A stretch of DNA of 64,000 bases from Akkermansiaceae bacterium. Its GTDB lineage: Bacteria > Verrucomicrobiota > Verrucomicrobiia > Verrucomicrobiales > Akkermansiaceae. Positions 8,587-16,800 of this stretch are shown piece by piece (positions within the stretch are counted from its first letter, which is position 1; every line of letters begins with the position of its first letter). The position numbers and the translations under genes are program-made. The notes below the pieces were generated by a model. The model had not been told where the DNA came from and did no database searches. It worked only from the letters and a program-made list of their open reading frames with translations. The stretch is taken from assembly GCA_013041925.1 (NCBI GenBank), contig JABDRB010000011.1:62001-126000 (forward strand), in the 5' to 3' direction.

Positions 8587-10284
8587 CTACTTCTCTTGAT
8601 GATGCGCTCGCACATCTTGAATAACGACCTGGAGACTCGTCCTGCCACGGAAAACATTGCGGTGAATCGTAAAGGCAATATCCCATGGTTGCTCGGGCAG
8701 TTCACGCTCACCTGCACCAAAGAACATAGCATCGTGCCAACACTCGTTCTGTTTCATCGAGAGCTTGAGATGATGATTTTTCAACTCCCTCGGAGGCTCC
8801 GTAAGATACACCTCACGACTCATAAACAATGGCTCCGGGTTGGCTGACCCAAACGGCTGCAACAACTCGTAGCTCTTTAAAAATTCCAGCGATAACTCGG
8901 AAAATGAAATGTCAGCATCGATGTAAAGTCGCGGCGCACGATCCTCTTCACTCACGTTCTCCTCCACATACCGAGCGAAGCCTTTGCGGAAATCATCCAG
9001 CTTGTCCTCATGCACACTCACCCCCGCCGCCATGGCATGCCCACCACCAGCTTCTAAAAGGTCACGGTTGGCATTGATCGCATCCATCAGCGAAACACCC
9101 CCAATACTTCGGCCACTTCCTTTTCCCATCCCATGCTCGTCGATCGCGATGATAAAGGTTGGCTTGTGATAGCGGCGCATCATCCGGGACGCAACAATCC
9201 CCACAACACCTGGGTGCCAATCCCGCGATCCCAATACAATCACTGGGTCAGCAGGATCATGCTCTTTTTCTAAACAATCCAATGCCTCCTTGTGAATCCG
9301 AGCTTCCTGCTGTTGCCGGTCCTTATTGTGCGCATCCAGAAGCTCCGCAAGCGCGTGCGCCTCCTCGGGATCCTTCGCCCCCAAAGCCGCCAGCGCGTCC
9401 TCTGGACGATCCATCCTTCCTGCCGCATTGATGCGTGGCCCAATCCGGAAACCCACATCCGCACTGGTCAGCGGACCCTTAACTTGCGCCACATCCATCA
9501 GCGCCCTCAATCCTGGTTTTTGCGTCATCCCCATCCGCTTCAAACCATGCTTAACTAACAACCGATTCTCGTCAACCAATGGCACAATATCTGAAACCGT
9601 CGCCATCGCCACCAGATCCAGATAGTCCTTTAAATCAAAGTCATCACATGGGCGCCTTTTTAACAAGGCATGCGCCAGCTTAAACACCACACCCGCAGCA
9701 CACAGGTATTGAAAGCCCCCCTCCCCACACTTCGGGTTAACCACAGCTACACAGTCCGGCTTACCCCCAGGTGGCAGCTCATGGTGATCGACAACAATCA
9801 CCTCGACACCGGACTCTTTCAGTGCCGCAATCTCGTCCAGTGAGGCCGTGCCGCAGTCGACCGTGATCAACAGGCCCGGCCGAACACCCTCCGCCATACA
9901 ACGCTTCAATGCCGCCTCATTCAATCCATACCCCTCAGGGCCACGCCGCGGGATAAACCCTCTAACTCGACCTCCGTATGCTTCGATCACCGCCGACATC
10001 AAGGTCACCGAGGTGATACCATCAACATCATAATCACCATACACACACACCTCCTCACCCGCATCAACCGCTACAAAAATGCGGTCCACCGCGGCCTCCA
10101 TGTCAGGCAACAAAAAAGGGTCCTGCAAATCCATCAACCTCGGGTGCAGAAAGCGCTGCATCTCAGCGGCATCCACACCGCGCTGCAACATCATCTTCAC
10201 CAGGATCTCTGGTATCCCCCCACCCACCCCCGGCGGGATATCTGGAATCTCTGCAAGAATCCATTGTGATTGCTTCTGGCTCAT
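8587..10284 (-). CDS. recJ: single-stranded-DNA-specific exonuclease RecJ
   Basis: 5'-3' ssDNA exonuclease of the RecF pathway and mismatch repair, 565 residues from the ATG at 10284. A GTG at 10305 is in frame but less likely. Motifs in order: YGDYDVDGITSV (motif I Asp cluster), TVDCGTAS (motif II), VDHHELPPG (DHH motif III), the SDIVPLV block, GSGRSIGGVS, and DHHA1 GGGHAMAAGV. The C-terminal OB-like region follows (about 450-565). Transcribed with recG, with which it shares the recombination-repair role. Confidence 0.96.
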   Translation of the reverse strand: MSQKQSQWILAEIPDIPPGVGGGIPEILVKMMLQRGVDAAEMQRFLHPRLMDLQDPFLLPDMEAAVDRIFVAVDAGEEVCVYGDYDVDGITSVTLMSAVIEAYGGRVRGFIPRRGPEGYGLNEAALKRCMAEGVRPGLLITVDCGTASLDEIAALKESGVEVIVVDHHELPPGGKPDCVAVVNPKCGEGGFQYLCAAGVVFKLAHALLKRRPCDDFDLKDYLDLVAMATVSDIVPLVDENRLLVKHGLKRMGMTQKPGLRALMDVAQVKGPLTSADVGFRIGPRINAAGRMDRPEDALAALGAKDPEEAHALAELLDAHNKDRQQQEARIHKEALDCLEKEHDPADPVIVLGSRDWHPGVVGIVASRMMRRYHKPTFIIAIDEHGMGKGSGRSIGGVSLMDAINANRDLLEAGGGHAMAAGVSVHEDKLDDFRKGFARYVEENVSEEDRAPRLYIDADISFSELSLEFLKSYELLQPFGSANPEPLFMSREVYLTEPPRELKNHHLKLSMKQNECWHDAMFFGAGERELPEQPWDIAFTIHRNVFRGRTSLQVVIQDVRAHHQEK

Positions 10285-10388
10285 GCCCACCAAACTACGG
10301 AGCACAGACCCTCATCACAAGGACAGAAGCGAACTTCCGTCATCCTCATGAAAGCACCCCACCAACGGCACCCGCAGCGACAGCCGGA

Positions 10389-11597
10389 TCACCCCACCAA
10401 TTCCCTGATCAATAGGGGGTCAGCCACCTGCTTTTCGCCGCAGATCCTATCAACCAGCCGATCCCAAACTTCCTGACCCTTAAGGATATCCACCTCAATC
10501 CTTAGGAAATACACCGGCACATCCAGCTCATTGGGCTTCATAAAACGCACCGCGTCTTTTTCAGTGGTGATGATTAACTCGATATCCCGCTGCACACAGC
10601 GAGTCATGAACCGGTCAATCTCCCTTTGATTAAATGAATGGTGATCCGAAAATACTCGGTGAAATTCAACACGGGCACCTAGGTTCCTGAGGATCTTTTC
10701 AAAACTCTCAGGAACCGCAATCCCACTGATGGCCGCAACGTATTTCTCCGATAAAAAATCCAACGGCACCCGCTCACCCGTAAACAGATTCTCCAAATGC
10801 TGCGGACCATGCGTGCATTCAATGATCTCCGCATGCTTGTTAAAGCGACGCATTTTTTGAATGAGCTCCTCGTTCGATCGCGCATCACATTTAGTAATGA
10901 AGATGTAATCCGCCCGACACAAATTCCGCCGCGGCTCACGCAATGTCCCCCGTGGCAACATCTGCCCCGTGCCAAATGGCGAACTCTGGTCAACCAATAC
11001 CACATCCGTAGAATGCGCCAGATCAAGATACTGCAGACCATCATCAAGAATCAACGTATCCGCCTCCAACTCACTGACAGCAAAACTCCCACCTTTTACC
11101 CGATTTTTATCCACCACCACCGATACGCCAGGGAGGTTCTTGGCTAACATCCACGGCTCATCACCCGCATGCTTGACCCGTAGGAGCGGCTTGCCACCCT
11201 CACTCACCACCTTGGGCATTTCCTCCGCAGGAATAAGTTCACCCCCGTCACGCCGATACCACTCTTGGGCTTGACCCAGCTTTTTACTTTTATAGCCACG
11301 ACTCAAAATAGCAGGCTTCCGCCCCCGATCCCGCAGTGTCCGGGCAAAAAGCTCCACCACTGGCGTCTTACCCGTCCCACCTACCGTCAAATTACCAATA
11401 CTAATCACCTGCGTGCCCAAATAATGCTGCGGCTTCCTCCCACGCCGGTATCCACCCAGCCTGACCGCCACTCCTAATCGATAAAGCCCCGATAAATGCC
11501 ACAAAAATAAACGCATCATCGCCGCACGAAACCCCCGAGCCCGACCAAAGATCACTTCGGTCCCCCATTGCTCCAGCTCGTCCAAGGTTTCTCTCAT
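10389..11597 (-). CDS. lpxK: tetraacyldisaccharide 4'-kinase LpxK
   Basis: Phosphorylates the lipid A disaccharide precursor at 4', at the inner membrane, implying an LPS-type outer membrane. 402 residues, longer than the roughly 330 of E. coli because of the N- and C-terminal parts. Visible are the P-loop-like [49 protein letters not shown] and [12 protein letters not shown] with downstream DHHSF. Start ATG 11597 ([11 protein letters not shown]) is chosen; a longer frame to 11684 reads through a heptamer repeat and is rejected. First gene of the operon with recJ and recG, divergent from rph. Confidence 0.93.
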   Translation of the reverse strand: MRETLDELEQWGTEVIFGRARGFRAAMMRLFLWHLSGLYRLGVAVRLGGYRRGRKPQHYLGTQVISIGNLTVGGTGKTPVVELFARTLRDRGRKPAILSRGYKSKKLGQAQEWYRRDGGELIPAEEMPKVVSEGGKPLLRVKHAGDEPWMLAKNLPGVSVVVDKNRVKGGSFAVSELEADTLILDDGLQYLDLAHSTDVVLVDQSSPFGTGQMLPRGTLREPRRNLCRADYIFITKCDARSNEELIQKMRRFNKHAEIIECTHGPQHLENLFTGERVPLDFLSEKYVAAISGIAVPESFEKILRNLGARVEFHRVFSDHHSFNQREIDRFMTRCVQRDIELIITTEKDAVRFMKPNELDVPVYFLRIEVDILKGQEVWDRLVDRICGEKQVADPLLIRELVG

Positions 11598-11614
11598 CCG
11601 TGCCGATCTTATAC

Positions 11615-11646
11615 ACTTCAAACTTGAAACTTCAAACTTCAAACTT
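11615..11646. repeat. heptamer tandem repeat ACTTCAA in the lpxK/rph promoter region
   Basis: ACTTCAA, ACTTGAA, ACTTCAA, ACTTCAA and a partial ACTTAGA follow one another with period 7. The first two units also form the palindrome TTCAA-AC-TTGAA. The repeat lies between the divergent starts at 11597 and 11659 and so must overlap or touch one of the promoters. Confidence 0.7.
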
Positions 11647-11658
11647 AGAACTACCCAC

Positions 11659-12441
11659 ATGACTCGACCCGACGGCCGCAACAACGATCAACTCCGCCCC
11701 ATCACGTTCCAATCCGGAATCGCCCCCCATGCCACAGGATCCACCCTCGTCTCCTTTGGCAACACACGCGTCATCTGCGCTGCCACCGTGCAAGAAGACG
11801 TGCCACGATGGATGAAATACCAAAAAGTCGGCGGTGGCTGGCTCACCGCCGAATACAATATGCTCCCGTATTCGACGCTCGACCGTAAACAACGCGATAT
11901 CTCGTCTGGCCGACTCGATGGCCGCTCGTCCGAAATCCAACGGCTCATCGGACGCTCGCTCCGGGCCGTGGTCGACCTCAAGGCCCTCGGACCACGGACC
12001 ATCTGGCTCGATTGCGATGTCCTGCAAGCCGACGGCGGGACCCGCACCGCATCCATCACCGGTGGTTGCGTCGCCATCGCCATCGCTCTCAACAAACTCC
12101 TCGCAGCGGGAAAAATCAAATCCTTCCCGATGAAAAAACTCATCGCAGGCATCTCCTCTGGTATTTATCAGGATACCCCCATCCTCGACCTCGACTACCC
12201 CGAGGACAAAAACGCCAGCGTCGATTTTAATGTCGTCATGACCGAAAACCTCGAATTTGTCGAACTTCAAGGCAGCGGCGAGGAAAGCGTCTTCTCCAAC
12301 GAACAAATGACCGCCATGCTCGATCTCGCACGCAAAGGCGTCACCGAAATCACCGCCCTCCAAAAACAGGCCATCCTCGACGCCGATCAGGTGTCGTCAA
12401 CCGACCTGGACAGCCTCGCCCATTCTTTTCAACGCCCGTAA
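11659..12441 (+). CDS. rph: ribonuclease PH
   Basis: Phosphorolytic 3'-5' exoribonuclease that trims tRNA 3' ends; forms a hexameric ring. 260 residues, slightly above the usual 240. Recognisable blocks are RPDGRNNDQLRPI at the N-terminus, GNTRVICAATV, GWLTAEYNMLPYST, SGRLDGRSSEIQRLIGRSLR (phosphate/tRNA-binding arginines), DCDVLQADGGTRTASITGG and DLDYPEDKNASVDFNVVMT. Start ATG 11659 lies directly behind the heptamer repeat without an SD. Confidence 0.96.
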   Translation: MTRPDGRNNDQLRPITFQSGIAPHATGSTLVSFGNTRVICAATVQEDVPRWMKYQKVGGGWLTAEYNMLPYSTLDRKQRDISSGRLDGRSSEIQRLIGRSLRAVVDLKALGPRTIWLDCDVLQADGGTRTASITGGCVAIAIALNKLLAAGKIKSFPMKKLIAGISSGIYQDTPILDLDYPEDKNASVDFNVVMTENLEFVELQGSGEESVFSNEQMTAMLDLARKGVTEITALQKQAILDADQVSSTDLDSLAHSFQRP

Positions 12442-12480
12442 ACCTCAATAATCGCGCTGCAGTCCTCTTTTCCTCTTGCC

Positions 12481-12551
12481 GCAGGCCCTACAACCAGTAT
12501 CTTCAAGCAGTAGGTTGTGCCCTTCCCTTTTGAAGGGAAACCGCCACCTGC
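12481..12551 (+). ncRNA. possible structured RNA element (three-way junction) before the pseudopilin gene
   Basis: Three nested pairings can be drawn: GCAGG (12481-12485) with CCTGC (12547-12551); inside it ACAACC (12490-12495) with GGTTGT (12513-12518), and TTCCCTT (12523-12529) with AAGGGAA (12533-12539). It matches no RNA family I can name. A TATAAT lies downstream at 12573-12578, so the element could equally belong to the 3' end of rph or be unrelated. Confidence 0.25.
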
Positions 12552-12572
12552 AGAGAAGTAATATTAAATACA

Positions 12573-12578
12573 TATAAT
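12573..12578 (+). promoter_or_regulatory. TATAAT -10-like box before the pseudopilin gene
   Basis: A perfect TATAAT within an AT-rich run (12560-12605) 27 nt before the ATG. No good -35 was found at 17 nt, so the evidence is composition and the hexamer only. Confidence 0.35.
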
Positions 12579-12605
12579 ACCCAAACATAACCAAATATAA
12601 ATACC

Positions 12606-13289
12606 ATGAAACTAACAACAAAAAAAATGATAAAGGGCTTCACCTTGGTGGAGCTGCTCGTCGTGATCGCCATCATTGCCGCTCTCGCAGCCATGGCCAC
12701 TCCCGTGATCATGAAACAGCAGAAAAAAGCTGCCGCTACGACCGCGGTCAGTAACGCCAAGCAGGTTTTCCTGCTGATGGTCGAGTTCGATCAGGATTTC
12801 GGAGCATTCCCGAATGAAGCGACAGCGGCTTCCGATGACGACCTCACCGCTTACACGGGCAGTAACTCCAACGACTTTTTAGGGCAGTTCATTGCCGGTG
12901 GATACACTTCTTCTGAAGAAATTTTCTACGCCAAAGCAGGATCTCCGACAGCTGGAAACCCTGATAACAATGTCGAATCACAAGCTGAGACCCTCAAGGC
13001 GGGCGAGTGTGGATTTGCCTACGTTGTCAACCTGTCCACAAGTAACAACACGGGCCTCCCCCTCTTGTGCGCACCCATGGCTGATGAAACAACATTCAAA
13101 CCCGACCCCTATGACGGCAAGTGTGTCGTCCTTCGTATTGACGGCGCCGTCAAACAATACCGCCTCAAGAAAACCGATGCCACGGCCAACGTAGGCGGCG
13201 GTAAGACGTTGTTTGATACCGACATCTGGACCAATGCTCAAACCGTCACAGGAGACGCAAAGGCACCCACCGTAGTCCTGCCCAAATAA
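12606..13289 (+). CDS. type II secretion/type IV pilin-like pseudopilin (PulG type)
   Basis: 227 residues with a class III prepilin leader: a short basic head MKLTTKKMIKG, then F-T-L-V-E at +1 to +5 (cleavage after G11 by prepilin peptidase) and a hydrophobic helix VELLVVIAIIAALAAMATP. The globular part (about 45-227) contains FPNEATA and ends with a DIWTNAQTV strand, like the major pseudopilins that are abundant in Verrucomicrobiota and Planctomycetes. It would sit in the inner membrane and assemble in a pseudopilus. No other secretion genes are next to it, so its partner machine is elsewhere. A strong terminator follows. Confidence 0.88.
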   Translation: MKLTTKKMIKGFTLVELLVVIAIIAALAAMATPVIMKQQKKAAATTAVSNAKQVFLLMVEFDQDFGAFPNEATAASDDDLTAYTGSNSNDFLGQFIAGGYTSSEEIFYAKAGSPTAGNPDNNVESQAETLKAGECGFAYVVNLSTSNNTGLPLLCAPMADETTFKPDPYDGKCVVLRIDGAVKQYRLKKTDATANVGGGKTLFDTDIWTNAQTVTGDAKAPTVVLPK

Positions 13290-13316
13290 GACGCTAAGCT
13301 TATATCCAATCAACTT

Positions 13317-13349
13317 AAAGCCGGCATGGGAAACCCTGCCGGCTTTTTC
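13317..13349 (+). terminator. rho-independent terminator after the pseudopilin gene
   Basis: AAAGCCGGCA (13317-13326) pairs with TGCCGGCTTT (13337-13346), with an extra GGG/CCC pairing around an AAA loop, followed by T residues. It could also serve the convergent DUF456 gene. Confidence 0.85.
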
Positions 13350-13370
13350 GTGCCCTGCTATCACCCCCCA

Positions 13371-13895
13371 TTAAATCCAAATCACATCCACCATAAACCA
13401 AACCATCATCAGCACCCCAACAATCACCTTGACGATTAAGCCAGCCACCGTTCCCAGCACCGATCCCACACCCGATACCGTCGCAGGCCTGACCTCTTTT
13501 TGAGCAAAGAAAAACTCACAGGCCATCGACCCGACCAATGGCCCGAGAATCAAACCCAAGGGCATAAAAAACATTCCAACTATCCCACCCAACAACGCAC
13601 CCGCCGCTCCCCATCGAGTTCCGCCAAACCAACGTGTCCCCATCGCTCCACTCATGAATTCAAAAATCTGAGACAAGGTCAACAACACCCCCAAGACCAC
13701 AAACGTCCACCACTCGACCCCCGACTCATCGCGCAACATCAACCAATGAGCCACCGCCGCAAAAAACAGGATCAGGTGCCCAGGAAGAAAGGGGACCAGC
13801 GTCCCTATAAAACCAACAACCAGCAGACATATCGTCACCATCCAAGCCAGCCCCGAACCCACCCAAGGAAGCATATTCTCCAGACCATCAAGCAT
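13371..13895 (-). CDS. DUF456 family membrane protein
   Basis: 174 residues from the ATG at 13895; a TTG start 6 nt upstream is also in frame. It is almost wholly hydrophobic with about five membrane segments. It carries the glycine-rich features of the family: GFIGTLVPFLPGHLIL near 30-45, GTRWFGGTRWGAAGALLGGIVGMF and GLILGPLVGSMACEFFF, then a last span VSGVGSVLGTVAGLIVKV. DUF456 proteins have no settled function; the GxxG pattern is consistent with packed helices of a small membrane protein. Divergent from gdhA. Confidence 0.85.
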   Translation of the reverse strand: MLDGLENMLPWVGSGLAWMVTICLLVVGFIGTLVPFLPGHLILFFAAVAHWLMLRDESGVEWWTFVVLGVLLTLSQIFEFMSGAMGTRWFGGTRWGAAGALLGGIVGMFFMPLGLILGPLVGSMACEFFFAQKEVRPATVSGVGSVLGTVAGLIVKVIVGVLMMVWFMVDVIWI

Positions 13896-13942
13896 CGTCA
13901 ACCTGTAACCACCTCAGCCCATGATGCAAGCCCCACTCTTTA

Positions 13943-13975
13943 TAATCCTTAATAACTCTTAATAATCCTGTTCAA
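13943..13975 (+). repeat. dispersed AATCCTG repeat, copy 2 (DUF456/gdhA promoter region)
   Basis: Three degenerate units AATCCTT-AAT, AACTCTT-AAT, AATCCTG-TTCAA with a period near 10. It lies between the divergent starts at 13895 and 14004 and resembles the copy at 17359-17384. Confidence 0.55.
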
Positions 13976-14003
13976 TTTTGCAAAAACAACTACAAATGAT
14001 CTC

Positions 14004-15266
14004 ATGAAAAAAGACCTCTTGAACAACAAGATTTTTCAAATGGCCGTCAGCCAGTTCGACCGCACGGCTGACTTCCTCGAGCTCGATCAATCCGTCCGCG
14101 AACGCTGCAAATGGCCCAAACGCCTCATCACCGTCACGGTCCCCATTCAACGCGATAATGGTGAAACTGAGGTCTTCTTCGGCTACCGCGTTCAGCACCA
14201 CCTGTCACGCGGCCCCGTCAAAGGCGGCCTTCGCTTTCACCCCGGCGTCACCCTCGGCGAAGTCGCCGCACTCGCCATGTGGATGAACTGGAAATGTGCC
14301 CTCATGGACCTCCCCTTTGGTGGAGGAAAAGGCGGGATCACCTGTGACCCTCGCACCCTCAGTGCCCATGAAACGGAAAACCTCACTAGGCGCTTCGCCA
14401 TGGAAATCCTCCCCTTCATCGGCCCCGAAACCGATGTCATGGCACCCGACATGGGCACCAACGAACAGACGATGGCGTGGATCACCGACGTCTATTCCAC
14501 ACACGCTGGTCACTTCGTCCCAGGCATTGTTACTGGCAAACCCGTTGAACTCCAAGGGTCCGAAGGCCGAACTCAGGCCACCGGCCACGGTGTAGCATTC
14601 CTCATCACCCGCGCCTTTGACAAACTCAACATCAAGGAGCAAAACGCAACCGCTATCATTCAAGGCTTTGGTAACGTCGGATCCCACGCAGCATTTACCC
14701 TCTCCCGCTACGGCGTCAGCATCACCGGTATTTCCGATATCACCGGCGCCATCTGGAACGAGCAAGGGATTAACATCAACGAGTTAACGAAACATGTGCA
14801 TCAGACTGGTGGCGTCAAAGACTTCCCCGGTGCCGAATTCATCGACCCAGATGAAATGCTGCTTCAGCCGTGTGACGCCCTCGTCCCAGCAGCCCTCGAA
14901 CGTGTCATCAATGATAAAAATGCCGCCCAACTCCAGTGCCGCGTGCTTGCCGAAGCCGCTAACGGGCCCACCACCCCCCTCGCTGATGCCATCCTCGAAT
15001 CAAGAGATGACATTTTCCTCATCCCCGATGTGCTCTGCAATGCTGGCGGCGTTACCGTCTCCTACCTCGAGTGGGTTCAAAACATCCAACGATACCAATG
15101 GAGCGAGCAGGAAATCCTCACCAAACTCGAAACCAAACTCGAAGCGGCCTTTGAAAAAGTCATCCACTTTGCCGAGCGCAGCCAAACGTCCCACCGAGTC
15201 GCTGCCCTCTCACTGGGCATTGAGGAAGTCGCTACCGCCAAAAGCGTGCGTGGACTCTTCCCTTAA
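14004..15266 (+). CDS. gdhA: glutamate dehydrogenase (Glu/Leu/Phe/Val dehydrogenase family)
   Basis: 420 residues, matching the NAD-type hexameric enzymes. It interconverts glutamate and 2-oxoglutarate plus ammonia. Motifs: RVQHHLSRGPVKGGLRFHP (substrate-binding Lys), ALMDLPFGGGKGGI with the catalytic Lys, APDMGTNEQTMAW, the dinucleotide-binding GFGNVGSHAAF, and LAEAANGPTTPLAD near the C-terminus. Coenzyme preference cannot be read with certainty. It stands alone, with an AATCCTG repeat upstream; the enoyl reductase gene follows 54 nt later on the same strand and may be co-transcribed. Confidence 0.92.
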   Translation: MKKDLLNNKIFQMAVSQFDRTADFLELDQSVRERCKWPKRLITVTVPIQRDNGETEVFFGYRVQHHLSRGPVKGGLRFHPGVTLGEVAALAMWMNWKCALMDLPFGGGKGGITCDPRTLSAHETENLTRRFAMEILPFIGPETDVMAPDMGTNEQTMAWITDVYSTHAGHFVPGIVTGKPVELQGSEGRTQATGHGVAFLITRAFDKLNIKEQNATAIIQGFGNVGSHAAFTLSRYGVSITGISDITGAIWNEQGININELTKHVHQTGGVKDFPGAEFIDPDEMLLQPCDALVPAALERVINDKNAAQLQCRVLAEAANGPTTPLADAILESRDDIFLIPDVLCNAGGVTVSYLEWVQNIQRYQWSEQEILTKLETKLEAAFEKVIHFAERSQTSHRVAALSLGIEEVATAKSVRGLFP

Positions 15267-15320
15267 GCCATACTCACTCATAAGCAGCAACTCATTCGCC
15301 ACAACCCAACACAAAGAATC

Positions 15321-16289
15321 ATGCCTCAACACGCGTCCTTTACATCCTACGGCCAGCCGGAGGAGGTCATCCAACTCATCGACACGCCATCACCCGCACT
15401 CCGCGGTGGCGAAGTCCGCATCAAAATGCTCGCCGCACCGGTCAACCCAGCAGACATTAATCTGATTCAGGGGATCTACGGTATCCGACCAGAATTACCG
15501 GCCACCGCTGGCCTTGAAGGCTGCGGCAAGGTCATTGAAAGCCAGTCCACCGATTTCCACATAGGCGATAAGGTGATCTTTACCCAACGCGCAGGCACTT
15601 GGTCCGATGAGGTCATCAGCTCCGCAGCAGGTGTCCTCAAAATACCCGCCGACACCCCGTCTCAACAAGCGGCCATGCTCAAGGTCAATCCACTCACCGC
15701 TTGGTGTATGCTGACCCAACTTCGCAAGCTCCCAAAAGGTTCTTGGGTAATCCAAAATGCTGCCAACTCGGGCGTTGGTTACTGCGTCATCCAAATCGCC
15801 CAATTGCTTGGTCTCAAAACTATCAACCTCGTAAGGCGCGATGAGCTCATCCCAGAACTCAAAAAAATCGGCGGTGACATCTGCCTGCTAGACAATACGG
15901 ATTACATCGACATCATCAAAGACAAACAACCCGAACTAGCACTCAATGCCGTCGGCGGTGATAGCGCACTGCGCCTGATGGACGCCCTCGCCCCCCAAGG
16001 CCTTCATGTCACTTACGGTGCCATGAGCCGACGCAGCCTCAAGGTGCCCAATAAATTTCTCATCTTCAAGCGCATCCAACTTCACGGGTTTTGGGTCACC
16101 CAGTGGATCAAGGAAAACGACCCCGCCATCGTCTGCGAAACCTATCAGAAACTGGCCCAGTGGATGATCGATCAAAACCTCTCACAACCGATCGATTCAT
16201 CGTTCCCACTCGATCACATTCACGATGCGATCACCCGCGCCAACCAAGACAAACGTGCAGGCAAAGTCATCATTTCCATGAACGAGTGA
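15321..16289 (+). CDS. MECR/ETR-type enoyl-thioester reductase (zinc-free MDR family)
   Basis: 322 residues of the medium-chain dehydrogenase/reductase fold without the structural or catalytic zinc cysteines. The patterns APVNPADINLIQGIYG near the N-terminus and the nucleotide-binding NAANSGVGYCVIQIAQLLG followed by TINLVRR are characteristic of 2-enoyl thioester reductases (mitochondrial MECR/Etr1 type), which reduce trans-2-enoyl-ACP/CoA with NADPH. It also fits generic quinone oxidoreductases, so the substrate call is moderate. It would give the cell a fatty-acid enoyl reductase separate from FabI. Confidence 0.78.
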   Translation: MPQHASFTSYGQPEEVIQLIDTPSPALRGGEVRIKMLAAPVNPADINLIQGIYGIRPELPATAGLEGCGKVIESQSTDFHIGDKVIFTQRAGTWSDEVISSAAGVLKIPADTPSQQAAMLKVNPLTAWCMLTQLRKLPKGSWVIQNAANSGVGYCVIQIAQLLGLKTINLVRRDELIPELKKIGGDICLLDNTDYIDIIKDKQPELALNAVGGDSALRLMDALAPQGLHVTYGAMSRRSLKVPNKFLIFKRIQLHGFWVTQWIKENDPAIVCETYQKLAQWMIDQNLSQPIDSSFPLDHIHDAITRANQDKRAGKVIISMNE

Positions 16290-16305
16290 ATTTTTTCTGA
16301 ATAAA

Positions 16306-16360
16306 TTTCATATTCTGGTCGTCGAATTAGGCGAACACCAAAAAATACCAGAATATGAAA
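16306..16360 (+). promoter_or_regulatory. 14-bp perfect inverted repeat enclosing the start codon of the next gene
   Basis: TTTCATATTCTGGT (16306-16319) is the exact reverse complement of ACCAGAATATGAAA (16347-16360), with a 27-nt loop. The right arm contains the ATG at 16355-16357. In a transcript coming from upstream the start codon would be buried in the stem, so translation could depend on melting or on a factor. As DNA it could also be an operator. The repeat is a direct observation; the control is inferred. Confidence 0.6.
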
Positions 16361-16714
16361 ACACTCCTCACAATACTCGTCACCATCGTCATTGGGTTCG
16401 TCGCCTTCCCCCATCAAGCTGAAGCTCGTTCACCCAGACACTGCAGCTCAAGCTACACCTACCACAGCGGCAACGCATCATGCGGATGCGCCACCTACAC
16501 CAAGCGTGTCTTCACCGGATACGACTGCTATCATCGGCCCACCTATCGCTACTACAGAGTGCCCGTAGTGCATCGTTGCAGAAACCATTACCGTCACCAA
16601 AGCAGCTATTACGGCAACCATCATGGCTACAGAAGCTCTTACTCACGCCACCATGGAAACCGCAGTCACCTTACCTACCGGTCACGCTACGGCAGTGTGA
16701 GTTTCTGCCGCTAA
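16355..16714 (+). CDS. small secreted His/Arg/Tyr/Ser-rich protein
   Basis: 119 residues. A clear signal peptide (MKTLLTILVTIVIGFVAFPH, cleavage probably after QAEA at 24) leads to a very basic mature part. It is rich in Tyr, His, Arg and Ser with six Cys (CSSSY, CGCATY, YDCYH, HRCRN, SFCR). No family is recognised. Stretches such as NHHGYRSSYSRHHGNRSH could bind metal or polyanions. It follows the enoyl reductase gene and ends before a strong terminator. The start lies in a 14-bp inverted repeat, which suggests post-transcriptional control. Confidence 0.65.
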   Translation: MKTLLTILVTIVIGFVAFPHQAEARSPRHCSSSYTYHSGNASCGCATYTKRVFTGYDCYHRPTYRYYRVPVVHRCRNHYRHQSSYYGNHHGYRSSYSRHHGNRSHLTYRSRYGSVSFCR

Positions 16715-16743
16715 CCGCCGCAGCCAACCACCCACTGATCATG

Positions 16744-16775
16744 CAAGGAGAGCGACTTACCGCTCTCCTTGTTTT
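16744..16775 (+). terminator. strong rho-independent terminator
   Basis: CAAGGAGAGCG (16744-16754) and CGCTCTCCTTG (16761-16771) form an 11-bp stem with a 6-nt loop, followed by TTTTC. It ends the small secreted protein gene and lies 26 nt before the convergent tadA stop. Confidence 0.88.
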
Positions 16776-16800
16776 CTTTGAACAAGGAGTCGGTATCTCT

